This document shows positions 9,155-18,703 of a stretch of 39,068 nucleotides of DNA, piece by piece. A model generated the notes under the pieces. That model saw nothing but the letters and a program-made list of their open reading frames with translations, had not been told where the DNA came from and did not search any database. Position 1 is the first letter of the stretch; every line of letters begins with the position of its first letter. The stretch covers positions 1-39,068 of the forward strand of contig JAIYBI010000012.1 of assembly GCA_027488595.1 (NCBI GenBank). The letters run 5' to 3'. A program made the position numbers and the translations under genes. Source of the DNA: Opitutaceae bacterium (lineage in GTDB: Bacteria > Verrucomicrobiota > Verrucomicrobiia > Opitutales > Opitutaceae).

Positions 9155-10858
9155 ATGACCTGCACACTCGCCTGGTTTACCCCGTCATCCGCCACCGAAT
9201 ACGCTAGAAAAAACGTAGCCCGCAGGGGCCACCATGGATCAAAGCTCCACGCCTTCGGGCTCACGCTTCTGCTGAGGGTCGTGCTCGGGGTCGCTGCGAG
9301 CCTGATTCCGGCCTTCGCGGCGACGGAGAACGCGCGCAACGTGCCGACGGATCGTCCGGTGACGTATGAGGCCTTCGGTGCGCTCGGCGACGGCAAGACC
9401 GACGATTTGCCGGCCATCTTCGAGGCTCATGCATTCGCCAACAAGCCCGGCCTGCCGGTCCATTCCCGGCCCGACGCCACCTACCATCTCGGACGCCGCG
9501 CGCTGACCGCCGTCATCGCCACCGACACCGACTGGAGCACGTCGCGCTTCATCATAGACGACCGGGACGTCGAGGACTTCCGCACGTCGGTCTTTGCCGT
9601 TCGCTCGCTTCTGGCGCCCGTCGAGCTGTCCATCCCACGGCTGACCCGGGATCAGCGGCGCCTCGACGTCAAACCGCCGCAAGATTGCTACGTGCAGGTG
9701 CACAACGAAAACAAGCGGCTCTACATCCGCAGAGGTCTCAACCAAAACAGCGGCACGCCCCAGAAAGACTGTTTCATTTTGCGCCGCGACGGGACGATCG
9801 AGGGAGCGATAGACTGGGACTACGATACCATCACCAAGATCGAAGCCAACCCGATGGATGAGCGCCCGCTGCTGGTCAAGGGAGGGGTATTCACCACCAC
9901 CGCCAATCGGGTGGAACAGGGGAAGGGCTATACCTCCTGGGCGCGAAACATCTCCATCAACCGCTCCAACACCACCATCCAGGGCGTGACGCACCACATC
10001 GTGGGCGAGACGGACGTCGGCCAACCCTATCGCGGGTTTATCACCGCCGTCCGATGCGCCAACATCACGCTGCGCGACTGCTTCTTCACCGGCCACAAAA
10101 CCTATTCGTCCATTGGAGCAGCCGGTAAACCCGTGGACATGGGAACCTACGACGTGAGCGCATATGACGTGGTTAACTTCTCAATCATCGGCTGCCGCAT
10201 GGACAACATCTGCGACACCAAGCTTTGGGGAGTAGCGGCGACTAGTTTCTGTAAAAACATCCTCGTTGAAAATTCCACCCTCTCCCGAATGGACACCCAC
10301 CAAGGCGTATCCGGAACCTACATCATCCGCGGATCCACCCTCGGTCACGCGGGACTCAACGCCATCGGCCGGGGCGTTTTGACGATCGAGAATTCGACGG
10401 TGATGGGGAATTCCTTTCTGCGCCTGCGCAGCGACTACGGGAGCACCTGGGAAGGCACGGTCGTGATTCGGAACAGTCGCTGGGTTCCGAACTGTGGCGC
10501 TGAAATCAGGGGGCCACTGTTCGACATGGTCAACGACGGGCAGCACGACTTTGGCTACCCCTGCTTCATGCCTCGCGAGATCACGATTGATGGTCTTGTC
10601 ATCGAAGACCGCAAGGTCCCTGCGGGCTATAAAGGCCCCTTCCTGTTTACGGACCCTGATGGAAAAAAAGCGGATGTGAAGGACCGCCCCTTTCCCTACC
10701 GCCAGACCGAGCGGGTGACGATTCGCAACCTGAGCACCTCCAGCGGTCTGAATTTTCGCATCTCGCTCAACAGTGAGTTCAATGCCCGGGTTCGCGTCAT
10801 CGGTGAACCCGCTAAACCCGCCACCGCGATACCCGCCACCGCCAATCCCAAAACCTAG
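9155..10858 (+). CDS. Right-handed beta-helix (pectate-lyase-superfamily-like) secreted protein; start uncertain
   Basis: VTYEAFGALGDGKTDDLPAIFEAHAFAN entry motif followed by beta-helix rungs; hydrophobic LTLLLRVVLGVAASLIPAFAA. ORF opens at 9110; the start codon is unclear. Confidence 0.7.
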   Translation: MTCTLAWFTPSSATEYARKNVARRGHHGSKLHAFGLTLLLRVVLGVAASLIPAFAATENARNVPTDRPVTYEAFGALGDGKTDDLPAIFEAHAFANKPGLPVHSRPDATYHLGRRALTAVIATDTDWSTSRFIIDDRDVEDFRTSVFAVRSLLAPVELSIPRLTRDQRRLDVKPPQDCYVQVHNENKRLYIRRGLNQNSGTPQKDCFILRRDGTIEGAIDWDYDTITKIEANPMDERPLLVKGGVFTTTANRVEQGKGYTSWARNISINRSNTTIQGVTHHIVGETDVGQPYRGFITAVRCANITLRDCFFTGHKTYSSIGAAGKPVDMGTYDVSAYDVVNFSIIGCRMDNICDTKLWGVAATSFCKNILVENSTLSRMDTHQGVSGTYIIRGSTLGHAGLNAIGRGVLTIENSTVMGNSFLRLRSDYGSTWEGTVVIRNSRWVPNCGAEIRGPLFDMVNDGQHDFGYPCFMPREITIDGLVIEDRKVPAGYKGPFLFTDPDGKKADVKDRPFPYRQTERVTIRNLSTSSGLNFRISLNSEFNARVRVIGEPAKPATAIPATANPKT

Positions 10859-10994
10859 TTCCGCGAGGCACGGGCGGGCGGAGCCGGAAAGCTGTTTTAC
10901 CACGAAGCTGAAAGAGGCTCGCTCATGATTCTCGCACCGCGCCCGTAGGCCGACGTTTCCCCCGACCGCTTGGGCCCACAACACCTCCGGCGCA

Positions 10995-11027
10995 TAAAAA
11001 AGGCCGGGGCGGAAAACCGCCCCGGCC
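10995..11027 (-). terminator. Intrinsic terminator of the PEP-CTERM gene
   Basis: ggccggggcgg-aaaa-ccgccccggcc with an A-run on the + strand side (U-tract on the minus transcript). Confidence 0.85.
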
Positions 11028-11072
11028 ATGGGATATCGAACTGCGAGCCAACCCGCGCTCGCAGGTTAAAGC

Positions 11073-13763
11073 TTAGGCTGCCCTGTCAACTCTTCCGCTC
11101 TCGCGGCGGCGGCGATAGAGCGCGAAGCCAACCATACCTAGACCCGCCATCGCAGCATAGGCGGAAGGCTCGGGAATGGCAGCGATTGCAACGTAGCCGG
11201 TGCTGCTATTGAAGGTGGCAACCAGCCCGGAATCGAGACCGGTTACGTTCACTGAGCTGAAGGCCCCCGAGTAGGAGTCCACATCGAAGAGCTTAACGGC
11301 CGTCGCACTCACAGAGTAGCCGGTGCCGGAGAAGTTAAGGTTAAGCGTGCCATTAAAGGCGACCGATTCGAGCAAGCCACCGGCCGTTCCCGTCACGAGA
11401 TCGTAGGTGCCGGCACCGAAGAGAGGGTCGGTGATGTCAAAGTTCGAGACTGTGCCGACACTCATGGTGAGTGAGCCGCCGTCGGCGATTGTGACCGTGC
11501 CGGGTGAGTTACCTGGAGCGAACACGCTCACGCCTGTGAAAGTCAGTGAGCTGACCGTGCCAGCGCCGGTGAAGGTGCCGGCGTTGATCGTGACCGCGCC
11601 TGCGGTTCCTGCGGTGCCAAGCGCGAAGGAAGCTCCTGCGCCGATGGTAATGTTGCCTGCTGAACTCGATCCCGTGAAGGTCAATACCGCGCCAGGGGCG
11701 ATAGTGGTGACAGTAGATGAAGAGAGTGAGCCCGAGACGATAAGTGTGCCTTCCGAAACGGTGGTTGCGCCGGTGTAGGTATTGTTTCCGGAGAGAGTCA
11801 AGGTGCCCGCGCTGACCTTGGTGAGCGCGCCGCCGGTGCCGTTGATTGAGCCCGAAGTCGTGCCGTCGCTGACCGAGAGAACGGTTGAAGAACCGAGATT
11901 GATCGTGCCGCCGTTGAGGGTGGTGATCGCACTGGTCGCGCCGTTCAGATTGGCCGTGCCGGAGGTGAGTGTTCCAATGTTGGCAATGCTGCTGAAGGTC
12001 GTGGTGCCGGTGCCCGCCAGGCTCGCCAAGGTCACGTTGCCGGAACTGGCGCTGAAGTTCAGCGTGTTGGAGTTGCTCACCGAGCCGAGAGTCTGGCCCG
12101 CATTTTGGAAGTCGGCCGTGCCACCGGCTCCCACGGTCAGAGCGCTGGTGCTCGCGAGGCTACCGCTGCTCCCGATGACCAGGGCACCCGCGACGACCGT
12201 CGTGAGCCCAGTGTTGGTATTCGCCCCGGTGAGCGTGAGCGTTCCAGCTCCGGTCTTGGTGAGGTTACCACTCGTTGCGGCTCCGGTGGCGCCGGCGAAG
12301 GAGATGTTGTTGGCCGTCTCAATGGTGGCTGTTTTGTTGCCATTGATCGTGAAGGCCCGGTCACTCGATGCATTCGTGCCGGTATAGCGGAGCGTGCCGC
12401 CGTCGAAAACGAGGTTCGCGGCTGCGGCAGTCGCATTGCCGAGGTTGCCCGCCACGCCGCCGTTGCCAATCGTGCCCACGCTCAAGGTTCCGGTGATAGT
12501 CGTCGGGCCGGTGTAAGTATTGATGCCGCTGAGCGTAACTCCGGCGGTATTCGTAATCAACAATCCGGGCACGTTCGCGCTGGAATCATTGACTTCGCCG
12601 GTTATGGTGAGCGGTGCATTACCACGCAGCTCGAACGCATTAGCCATTGTGGTGGAGGTGATGTTCAGACCCCGAACCACGACCGCATTGTTGGCTCCGC
12701 CGCTTTGATTGTTTACGCTGATCGCATCAGCTGAGCCGCTCGGAACGAGGGTGCCCAGGGTGAGTGTCGTGCCGTTTCCTGCGAGTCTCAGGCTTCGATC
12801 CGCGTTGAAACTCACGGTGCCGGTGCCGAGGTCGAGATTACTGGAGCTGTTGCTGGTGGAAGTCCCGAAAATGAAGTTATTCGTGCCGCCCAGAGAGATC
12901 GCGTTGTTCCATTGATTGATGATCGCGGAACCGCTCGTGTTGGTGAAAGTGCCGTTATTCAGAGTAACTGTTCCGGTGCCCAAGGCCTGGGTGTTGTTTA
13001 TATGAAGGGAGCCGTTGTTCGTGAGCGTAACGCCGCCGGAAGAACGAGAGCGGTTTCCGCTCAGAATCAATACGCCCCCCGTTCCACTCATAGTCACAAG
13101 GCCGTCCACGTCATCGTTGCCCGCAAACGTGGTGGTTCCGGTTGAGGTGACGTTGATGATGCCCCCCGTCGAACCGCCGCCATTCGCGATTATGCCTGCG
13201 CTCGTATTGGTGAAGTTTCCCGCCCCGGCGATGGTGAGGGTGCGATTCGCGGAAGAGTTGCTGATTGAAAGACCGTTGCTGGTGCTGACGACGATCGACG
13301 CTCCGGCCACGGTGCTGTAGGTGTTACTGGCAGAGTTAGAAAGCCCGACATTAAAAGTCTGGGTTGTGCCCGAAACGTTGTTCGTGAGGTTGCCAGCCAA
13401 AAGTAAGCGACCGCTGCTGCCGCCGTTTGCGAAGGTGTAATTACCTGAGCCCGTATTGAAAACGACCCCTGCGACCGTTTGAACAGCATTGACCATATTG
13501 GGGGCAAGGAAGCCGGCATTGTTAGTGTTGAATATCGTTCCGTTGGCCGACGTCGGCACCACTCCGCCACTCCACGCTGCAGTGCTGTTCCACGTATTGT
13601 TCGCACCGGCCCAAGTGATGTTTTGGGCGTAGGAGCAGGGCAGAAGGGCCATCGTTGCGAGGGCGAAGGCGAGGGTGGCGGCGTGCTTAGACGGCTGGCC
13701 AAGGTGCGAATCGGCCGAGGCCGGACGTGCCAAGTTGCGACGCGAAGGAATACGGGGAAGCAT
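11073..13763 (-). CDS. PEP-CTERM-anchored protein with autotransporter-associated beta-strand repeats
   Basis: C-terminus IPEPSAYAAMAGLGMVGFALYRRRRESGR; repeats such as LTKTGAGTLTLTGANTNTGLTTVVAGALVIG. Start chosen at MLPRIPSRR. Confidence 0.85.
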   Translation of the reverse strand: MLPRIPSRRNLARPASADSHLGQPSKHAATLAFALATMALLPCSYAQNITWAGANNTWNSTAAWSGGVVPTSANGTIFNTNNAGFLAPNMVNAVQTVAGVVFNTGSGNYTFANGGSSGRLLLAGNLTNNVSGTTQTFNVGLSNSASNTYSTVAGASIVVSTSNGLSISNSSANRTLTIAGAGNFTNTSAGIIANGGGSTGGIINVTSTGTTTFAGNDDVDGLVTMSGTGGVLILSGNRSRSSGGVTLTNNGSLHINNTQALGTGTVTLNNGTFTNTSGSAIINQWNNAISLGGTNNFIFGTSTSNSSSNLDLGTGTVSFNADRSLRLAGNGTTLTLGTLVPSGSADAISVNNQSGGANNAVVVRGLNITSTTMANAFELRGNAPLTITGEVNDSSANVPGLLITNTAGVTLSGINTYTGPTTITGTLSVGTIGNGGVAGNLGNATAAAANLVFDGGTLRYTGTNASSDRAFTINGNKTATIETANNISFAGATGAATSGNLTKTGAGTLTLTGANTNTGLTTVVAGALVIGSSGSLASTSALTVGAGGTADFQNAGQTLGSVSNSNTLNFSASSGNVTLASLAGTGTTTFSSIANIGTLTSGTANLNGATSAITTLNGGTINLGSSTVLSVSDGTTSGSINGTGGALTKVSAGTLTLSGNNTYTGATTVSEGTLIVSGSLSSSTVTTIAPGAVLTFTGSSSAGNITIGAGASFALGTAGTAGAVTINAGTFTGAGTVSSLTFTGVSVFAPGNSPGTVTIADGGSLTMSVGTVSNFDITDPLFGAGTYDLVTGTAGGLLESVAFNGTLNLNFSGTGYSVSATAVKLFDVDSYSGAFSSVNVTGLDSGLVATFNSSTGYVAIAAIPEPSAYAAMAGLGMVGFALYRRRRESGRVDRAA

Positions 13764-13841
13764 AGGGTAGGGGAGGTAGGTTGGAGCCGGACGGCCGAAG
13801 GGTAATTGAGCTGTGCTGGAAATCGGCTCGTTGCGGCCCGT

Positions 13842-13875
13842 GCGCAATAGGATGGTTGCCGATCTCGTTAGGTAA
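13842..13875 (-). promoter_or_regulatory. Bipartite motif copy 2, upstream of 11073-13763
   Basis: Minus strand TTACCTAACGAGATCG-N9-CTATTGCGC, 78 nt before the predicted start. Confidence 0.65.
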
Positions 13876-14133
13876 TATCCCGCTTCGCCTTCGTGGATTT
13901 GGAGTTAAAGATTTACAGGCGCGGCGCGATTTTCTGCGGAAAAGATTCGCGGCGAAAGGGCGGTGCGGGCGGCTCGCATGCGTCGGATGAGCAGTTTCGA
14001 TGAAGGAGTGTAGTTTCGCTTCCCCACCTGCGCTGGTGAACGGCGAGGGAGTGTGTTTCCTTGCGGATTCTCATTCCGCACGGCCGCCAAATCGGCCGCT
14101 CGCGCTCACGCGAAAGACGATTCTCACTCTGTT

Positions 14134-14167
14134 TAACCTAACGGAATCGGCTAGTCGGCGTTTGTGT
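14134..14167 (+). promoter_or_regulatory. Bipartite motif copy 3, upstream of the PL8-sulfatase-sulfatase operon
   Basis: TTAACCTAACGGAATCG-N9-CGTTTGTGT, 77 nt before ATG 14245. Confidence 0.6.
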
Positions 14168-14244
14168 TATGGCCACCGCTCGCCAACGTTCTCTGGCGTC
14201 GCTCCTCACCCCTGCACCCGGCCCTTCCGCTCTGTTTTCAGACC

Positions 14245-17200
14245 ATGCTCCGCTTCATCCTGGGCTTCGCCCTTCTGTTGATCGTTCCTTTCGTCCATGC
14301 CGACGAATACGATGATCTGCGCCTGAAGTTGCGGGGTATGCTCATCGGCACGGGCTATGATACCGCGGACTCCAACGTGGCGGCGCGGCTCAGCAGCATT
14401 GCCAGCACGGCGAACTCCCACTGGTCCAGCATGGATAAGTCGCCTACGCGCACTTTCCTTTGGAGCGATTTGGCGAGCACGACCAACTCCGCGCATATCA
14501 CCGACAGCTACACGCGCCTTCGCTCGATGGCCTACGGCTATGTCACGCCGGGATGCTCGCTCCAAGGTGATGCCGCCCTGCTCGCGGATATCATCAGCGG
14601 GCTGGATTGGATGTATGCGAACCGTTACGGCGCCAACACCGCGCAATACTTCAACTGGTGGGACTGGGAGATCGGTTCGCCGCTGCGACTCACAGACATC
14701 TGCGTGCTACTTTACGATCAGCTCAGCTCCACCCAGCTCACCAACTACATGAACGCGGTGAACCACCAGGTGCCCATCCCGGATATGACCCAGGCCAACC
14801 GAGTCTGGAAAGCCCGCGTCGTCGCCGTGCGAGGGTGCTTGGTGAAAGACAGCGCCAAGCTCGTCCTCGCGCGGGACGCCTTCAGCGCCGTGTTTCCCTA
14901 CGTGACCTCCGGCGACGGCTACTACACCGACGGCAGTTTCATCCAGCATGACGACATCCCCTCCACCGCCAGCTACGGGGCCGTCCTCATCGCCACCATC
15001 GCCCCCACTTTGGCCTGGCTGAACGGGTCCACCTGGCAGGTAACGGATCCCGCACAGAGCAATCTCTTCCGCTGGGTCTTCGATTCCTACGAGCCCATTA
15101 TCTACAACGGGAACATCTTCGATCACGTGCGCGGACGAGACATCGGCAACGCCGGGGTCGGCCCCAGCGCGGACGGCATGTTGGATTCCATCCTGCAGAT
15201 CGCCCAGGTCGCCCCGCCGACGGATGCCGCGCGCATGAAGAGCATGATTAAAGAATGGGCGCTGGCCGACTACACCCGCGACTTCGTCTCCAACCGGGGC
15301 CTGCCCACGCTTACTCTGGCCAAGCAGATGATGAACGACCCCGGCATCGTGCGCCGGGGCGAGCTGATAAACCATTACACGTTCGCGGAAATGGATCGCG
15401 TTATTCACCTCGGCGCCGGATATGGCTTTGGCCTCAGCATGTGCTCCACGCGCATCGCCAACTTTGAGTCCATCAATGGCGAAAACCTGCGCGGCTGGTT
15501 CACTGGCGACGGCCAGACCATCCTTTACAATGGAGACCTCACCGCCTTCGGGGACTCCTACTGGGCCACAGTGGATCACTACCGACTCCCCGGAGTCACC
15601 GCCGACGTCACCCACTCAAAGCCCCCCACAGCCAACACCACCGGCCCCCGTGCGCTCGGGCAAAGCACCCTTTCACCACACTCCTGGGTCGGCGGAGCCA
15701 CCCTCGGTGCCTACGGAGCCGCCGGCATGCAGTTCAAAGGCGTCGGCGTCACGCTCACGGGAAAAAAGTCCTGGTTCATGTTTGATGACGAGATCGTCTG
15801 CCTCGGCAGCGGCATCACCAGCACCGACTCGCGCCCGATCGAGACCACCATCGAGCAGCGCAAGATCAACGCTGCGGGCACGAACGCCTTCACGGTTAAC
15901 GGCACCGCCAAATCCACCACCTTGGGCTGGACGGAGACCATGAGCGCCACGTCCTGGGCTCACCTCACCGGCAACGCCGCCGGCTCCGATATCGGTTACT
16001 ATTTTCCCACCAGCCCCACCGTTAAAGCCGTCCGCGAGGCCCGCACCGGCGCCTGGAGCGACATCGAAGACGTCGGCTCCGCCGCGCCCATCACGCGGAA
16101 CTACCTGCGCATGACTTTCGAGCACGGTAACAACCCCTCCAGCGCCACCTACCAATACGTCCTGCTTCCCGGCCGCAATGCGACCCGCACCGGCCACTAC
16201 GCCGCCGCGCCGCAGGTCATCGTGTTGGCGAACAACGCCAACGTGCAGGCCGTCACCGAGACGACTCTCGGCATCACGGCGGTGAACTTTTGGACCGACA
16301 CCTCGCAGACCATCGGCGGCATCACCTCGAACAAAAAAGCCAGCGTTCTCGTGCGCGACGACGGCACCTTTATTGACGTAAGCGTGAGCGACCCCACCCA
16401 GCTCAACACCGGCACCATCGCCCTCCAGATTTCCCTCAATGGCGGCACCCTGGTCAGCGCGGATTCGGGCGTCACCGTTACCCAAAGCACGCCGAGCATC
16501 ATCATGAGCGTCAGCACGGCGAACGCGGGCGGGAGGACTTTTAAGGCCCGTTTCTACAAGCTCGCGCCGGTCACCGTGGATCTCGCACCCGTGGCTGACA
16601 GCTATGTGGAAGACCTCGCCGGGAAGCTCGACACCAATTACGGCAACACGAGCACCATCGTCGTTAAGAAGGCGGGTCCCGGCTTCAACCGCGAATCCTA
16701 CCTCCGCTTCGATGTGCCGGCCGGCGGCGGCGTCCTGCTTGGGGCTGCGTTAAAGCTGACTGCCTTGACCACCACCACGCCAGGCGTTCACGGCATCTTC
16801 ACTGTAGCCGACACCACCTGGGCCGAGACTGGAATCACTTGGAATACCAAGCCGGCCACCGGTTCCCAGCTCACCTCTTGGACTCCCGCCGCCGGCACGG
16901 TCAGCACTGTGAATGTGACCGGCGCAGTGCCCGGCAGCGGCCTCGTTTCCTTTGCCATCGTCGCCACGACCGAGACGAGTAACGGCTTTGTGAGCTATGC
17001 CTCACGCAACCATGCCACCGTCACCAGCCGCCCGCAGCTCAGCCTGATCTATGGCCGCACTCCGCCGGAGGTTCGCATCACCGCACCGTCCGACGGTTCG
17101 TTCATATCGAAGGCGGGAAATGTCACCCTGACGGCCGCCGCCGTCGCCACCGATGGCGCGATCACGAGCGTCGCCTTCTATGACGGATCAACACTCCTCG

Positions 17201-18687
17201 GCACCGATACCGTCGCGCCCTTTTCCATCACGCCAGTGCTCGTCGGCGGACCGCATTACCTCACCGCAGTCGCCACCGATGCGAACGGCCTCTCACGCAC
17301 CAGCCTGATCAACCGCGTGGACGTCGCCTATCCTCCCGCGGCCAATCCGGGCTCGCGCACCACGCCACGAAATACCGCCGTGAACGTAGACCTCTCCACC
17401 CTCGTCAGCGATATCGAAACCCCTCTCTCCAGCCTGAAATTCCAGCTCGGCCTCGCCACCAACGGCACCGTGGCGCTGCTCGCCGATGGACGCACCGCCC
17501 GCTTCACCCCGGCTGCCGGCTACACCGGACCGGCGAGTTTCATCTACACCGTCACGGATACCACGCGCGATGAACGCACCGTCCTCAACTACACGTTTCA
17601 GAACAGCGACTACACCGATGGCAGCGGCCAGGGACGCAATGCCACGATCACCGTGCAAGGCACCGGTGCTGCGACTTTTGCCACCAGCTCGCCGCTCCCC
17701 GACTATACTCGATGCCTCACCCTCACCGAGAACGGCACCGCCGGAGCGGCACGCCTCGACCGCGCCAATAGCGAACTCGATCTCGCCGCCGCCGACTGGA
17801 CCCTCGCCGGATGGTTCAGGCGCACGGCCGCGACAAATATGGACGTTATTGCGCATCTGGGAGATTCCCCGGGCTTCGGCAACGTCGGTTCGAGTTCGCT
17901 CAGTTTCGGCTACTTTTCAAACGGCACCACGCTCCAGCTTCGCCACTGGAACAGCTCCAACGTGGAAGATATCGCCATCAACAGAACCAGCGTGAGCACC
18001 GCCGCGTGGCACCACTTCGCCATTGTTCGCAGCGGCAGCACGATTTCGCTTTATGTGGACGGCACGCTGGCCGGCAGCGACTCGTCATTCAGTCTCAATT
18101 TCGACACCACCGTGCCCATAAAATGGGGCGGTGCGAACTCCACCAGTGTCCCCGATCGCTGGCTCAACGGATCCCTCGCCGACCTCGCGATTTTCAACGC
18201 CCCGCTCACCCCCACCGAGATCACCAGGCTCATCACCACGCCCGTGCAATGGTTCGGAGGCCAAAACGCCAGCGCCACGGTCAACATCGCCGTGCTCACT
18301 CCGGTGGAAACCTGGTGGCAGCAAAACTTCGGCACCACGAACAACACCGGCCTCAATGCCGACACCGCCGACAAGGACAACGACGGCACGCCCAACCTCC
18401 TCGAATACGCCTTCGCCACCGATCCCAACACGAGCAACCCATTTTCCTACTCCGCGACGCAAAGCGCTAGCACCCTCGACTTCGTTTACACCAAGAACAA
18501 AGCCGCCACCGATGTGACCTACGCCCTCGAGTGGAGCGATACCCTCGCCAACGACTGGAGCACCGCAGGCGTCGCCGCGCCGGTCATCCTAAGCGACAAT
18601 GGCACCACCCAGCAGATCAAAGTCACAGTGCCCTACGACGGCGGAGTCGGCCGTCGCTTCGTGCGGCTCAAGGTAACGCGTCCCTGA
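14245..18687 (+). CDS. Modular polysaccharide lyase family 8-like enzyme (chondroitin/hyaluronate/xanthan-lyase type)
   Basis: Signal peptide MLRFILGFALLLIVPFVHA; NWWDWEIGSPLRL, DGSFIQHDDIPSTASYGAVLI and NGENLRGWFTGDGQTILYNGD typical of PL8; then a DNRLRE/CBM96-like region, Ig-like region, LamG-like region and C-terminal module. Confidence 0.85.
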   Translation: MLRFILGFALLLIVPFVHADEYDDLRLKLRGMLIGTGYDTADSNVAARLSSIASTANSHWSSMDKSPTRTFLWSDLASTTNSAHITDSYTRLRSMAYGYVTPGCSLQGDAALLADIISGLDWMYANRYGANTAQYFNWWDWEIGSPLRLTDICVLLYDQLSSTQLTNYMNAVNHQVPIPDMTQANRVWKARVVAVRGCLVKDSAKLVLARDAFSAVFPYVTSGDGYYTDGSFIQHDDIPSTASYGAVLIATIAPTLAWLNGSTWQVTDPAQSNLFRWVFDSYEPIIYNGNIFDHVRGRDIGNAGVGPSADGMLDSILQIAQVAPPTDAARMKSMIKEWALADYTRDFVSNRGLPTLTLAKQMMNDPGIVRRGELINHYTFAEMDRVIHLGAGYGFGLSMCSTRIANFESINGENLRGWFTGDGQTILYNGDLTAFGDSYWATVDHYRLPGVTADVTHSKPPTANTTGPRALGQSTLSPHSWVGGATLGAYGAAGMQFKGVGVTLTGKKSWFMFDDEIVCLGSGITSTDSRPIETTIEQRKINAAGTNAFTVNGTAKSTTLGWTETMSATSWAHLTGNAAGSDIGYYFPTSPTVKAVREARTGAWSDIEDVGSAAPITRNYLRMTFEHGNNPSSATYQYVLLPGRNATRTGHYAAAPQVIVLANNANVQAVTETTLGITAVNFWTDTSQTIGGITSNKKASVLVRDDGTFIDVSVSDPTQLNTGTIALQISLNGGTLVSADSGVTVTQSTPSIIMSVSTANAGGRTFKARFYKLAPVTVDLAPVADSYVEDLAGKLDTNYGNTSTIVVKKAGPGFNRESYLRFDVPAGGGVLLGAALKLTALTTTTPGVHGIFTVADTTWAETGITWNTKPATGSQLTSWTPAAGTVSTVNVTGAVPGSGLVSFAIVATTETSNGFVSYASRNHATVTSRPQLSLIYGRTPPEVRITAPSDGSFISKAGNVTLTAAAVATDGAITSVAFYDGSTLLGTDTVAPFSITPVLVGGPHYLTAVATDANGLSRTSLINRVDVAYPPAANPGSRTTPRNTAVNVDLSTLVSDIETPLSSLKFQLGLATNGTVALLADGRTARFTPAAGYTGPASFIYTVTDTTRDERTVLNYTFQNSDYTDGSGQGRNATITVQGTGAATFATSSPLPDYTRCLTLTENGTAGAARLDRANSELDLAAADWTLAGWFRRTAATNMDVIAHLGDSPGFGNVGSSSLSFGYFSNGTTLQLRHWNSSNVEDIAINRTSVSTAAWHHFAIVRSGSTISLYVDGTLAGSDSSFSLNFDTTVPIKWGGANSTSVPDRWLNGSLADLAIFNAPLTPTEITRLITTPVQWFGGQNASATVNIAVLTPVETWWQQNFGTTNNTGLNADTADKDNDGTPNLLEYAFATDPNTSNPFSYSATQSASTLDFVYTKNKAATDVTYALEWSDTLANDWSTAGVAAPVILSDNGTTQQIKVTVPYDGGVGRRFVRLKVTRP

Positions 18688-18703
18688 TCACACTTTTTCC
18701 CAG

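Noticed and set aside
4969-13763. CRISPR or satellite array suspected from the periodic appearance of the giant genes
   Set aside because: Repeats are degenerate, lie in long open reading frames and encode PATR-type protein repeats; no constant repeat with unique spacers.
15045-15062. Motif-like caggtaacggatcccgc inside the PL8 gene
   Set aside because: Does not match the consensus core or spacing and lies in coding sequence.
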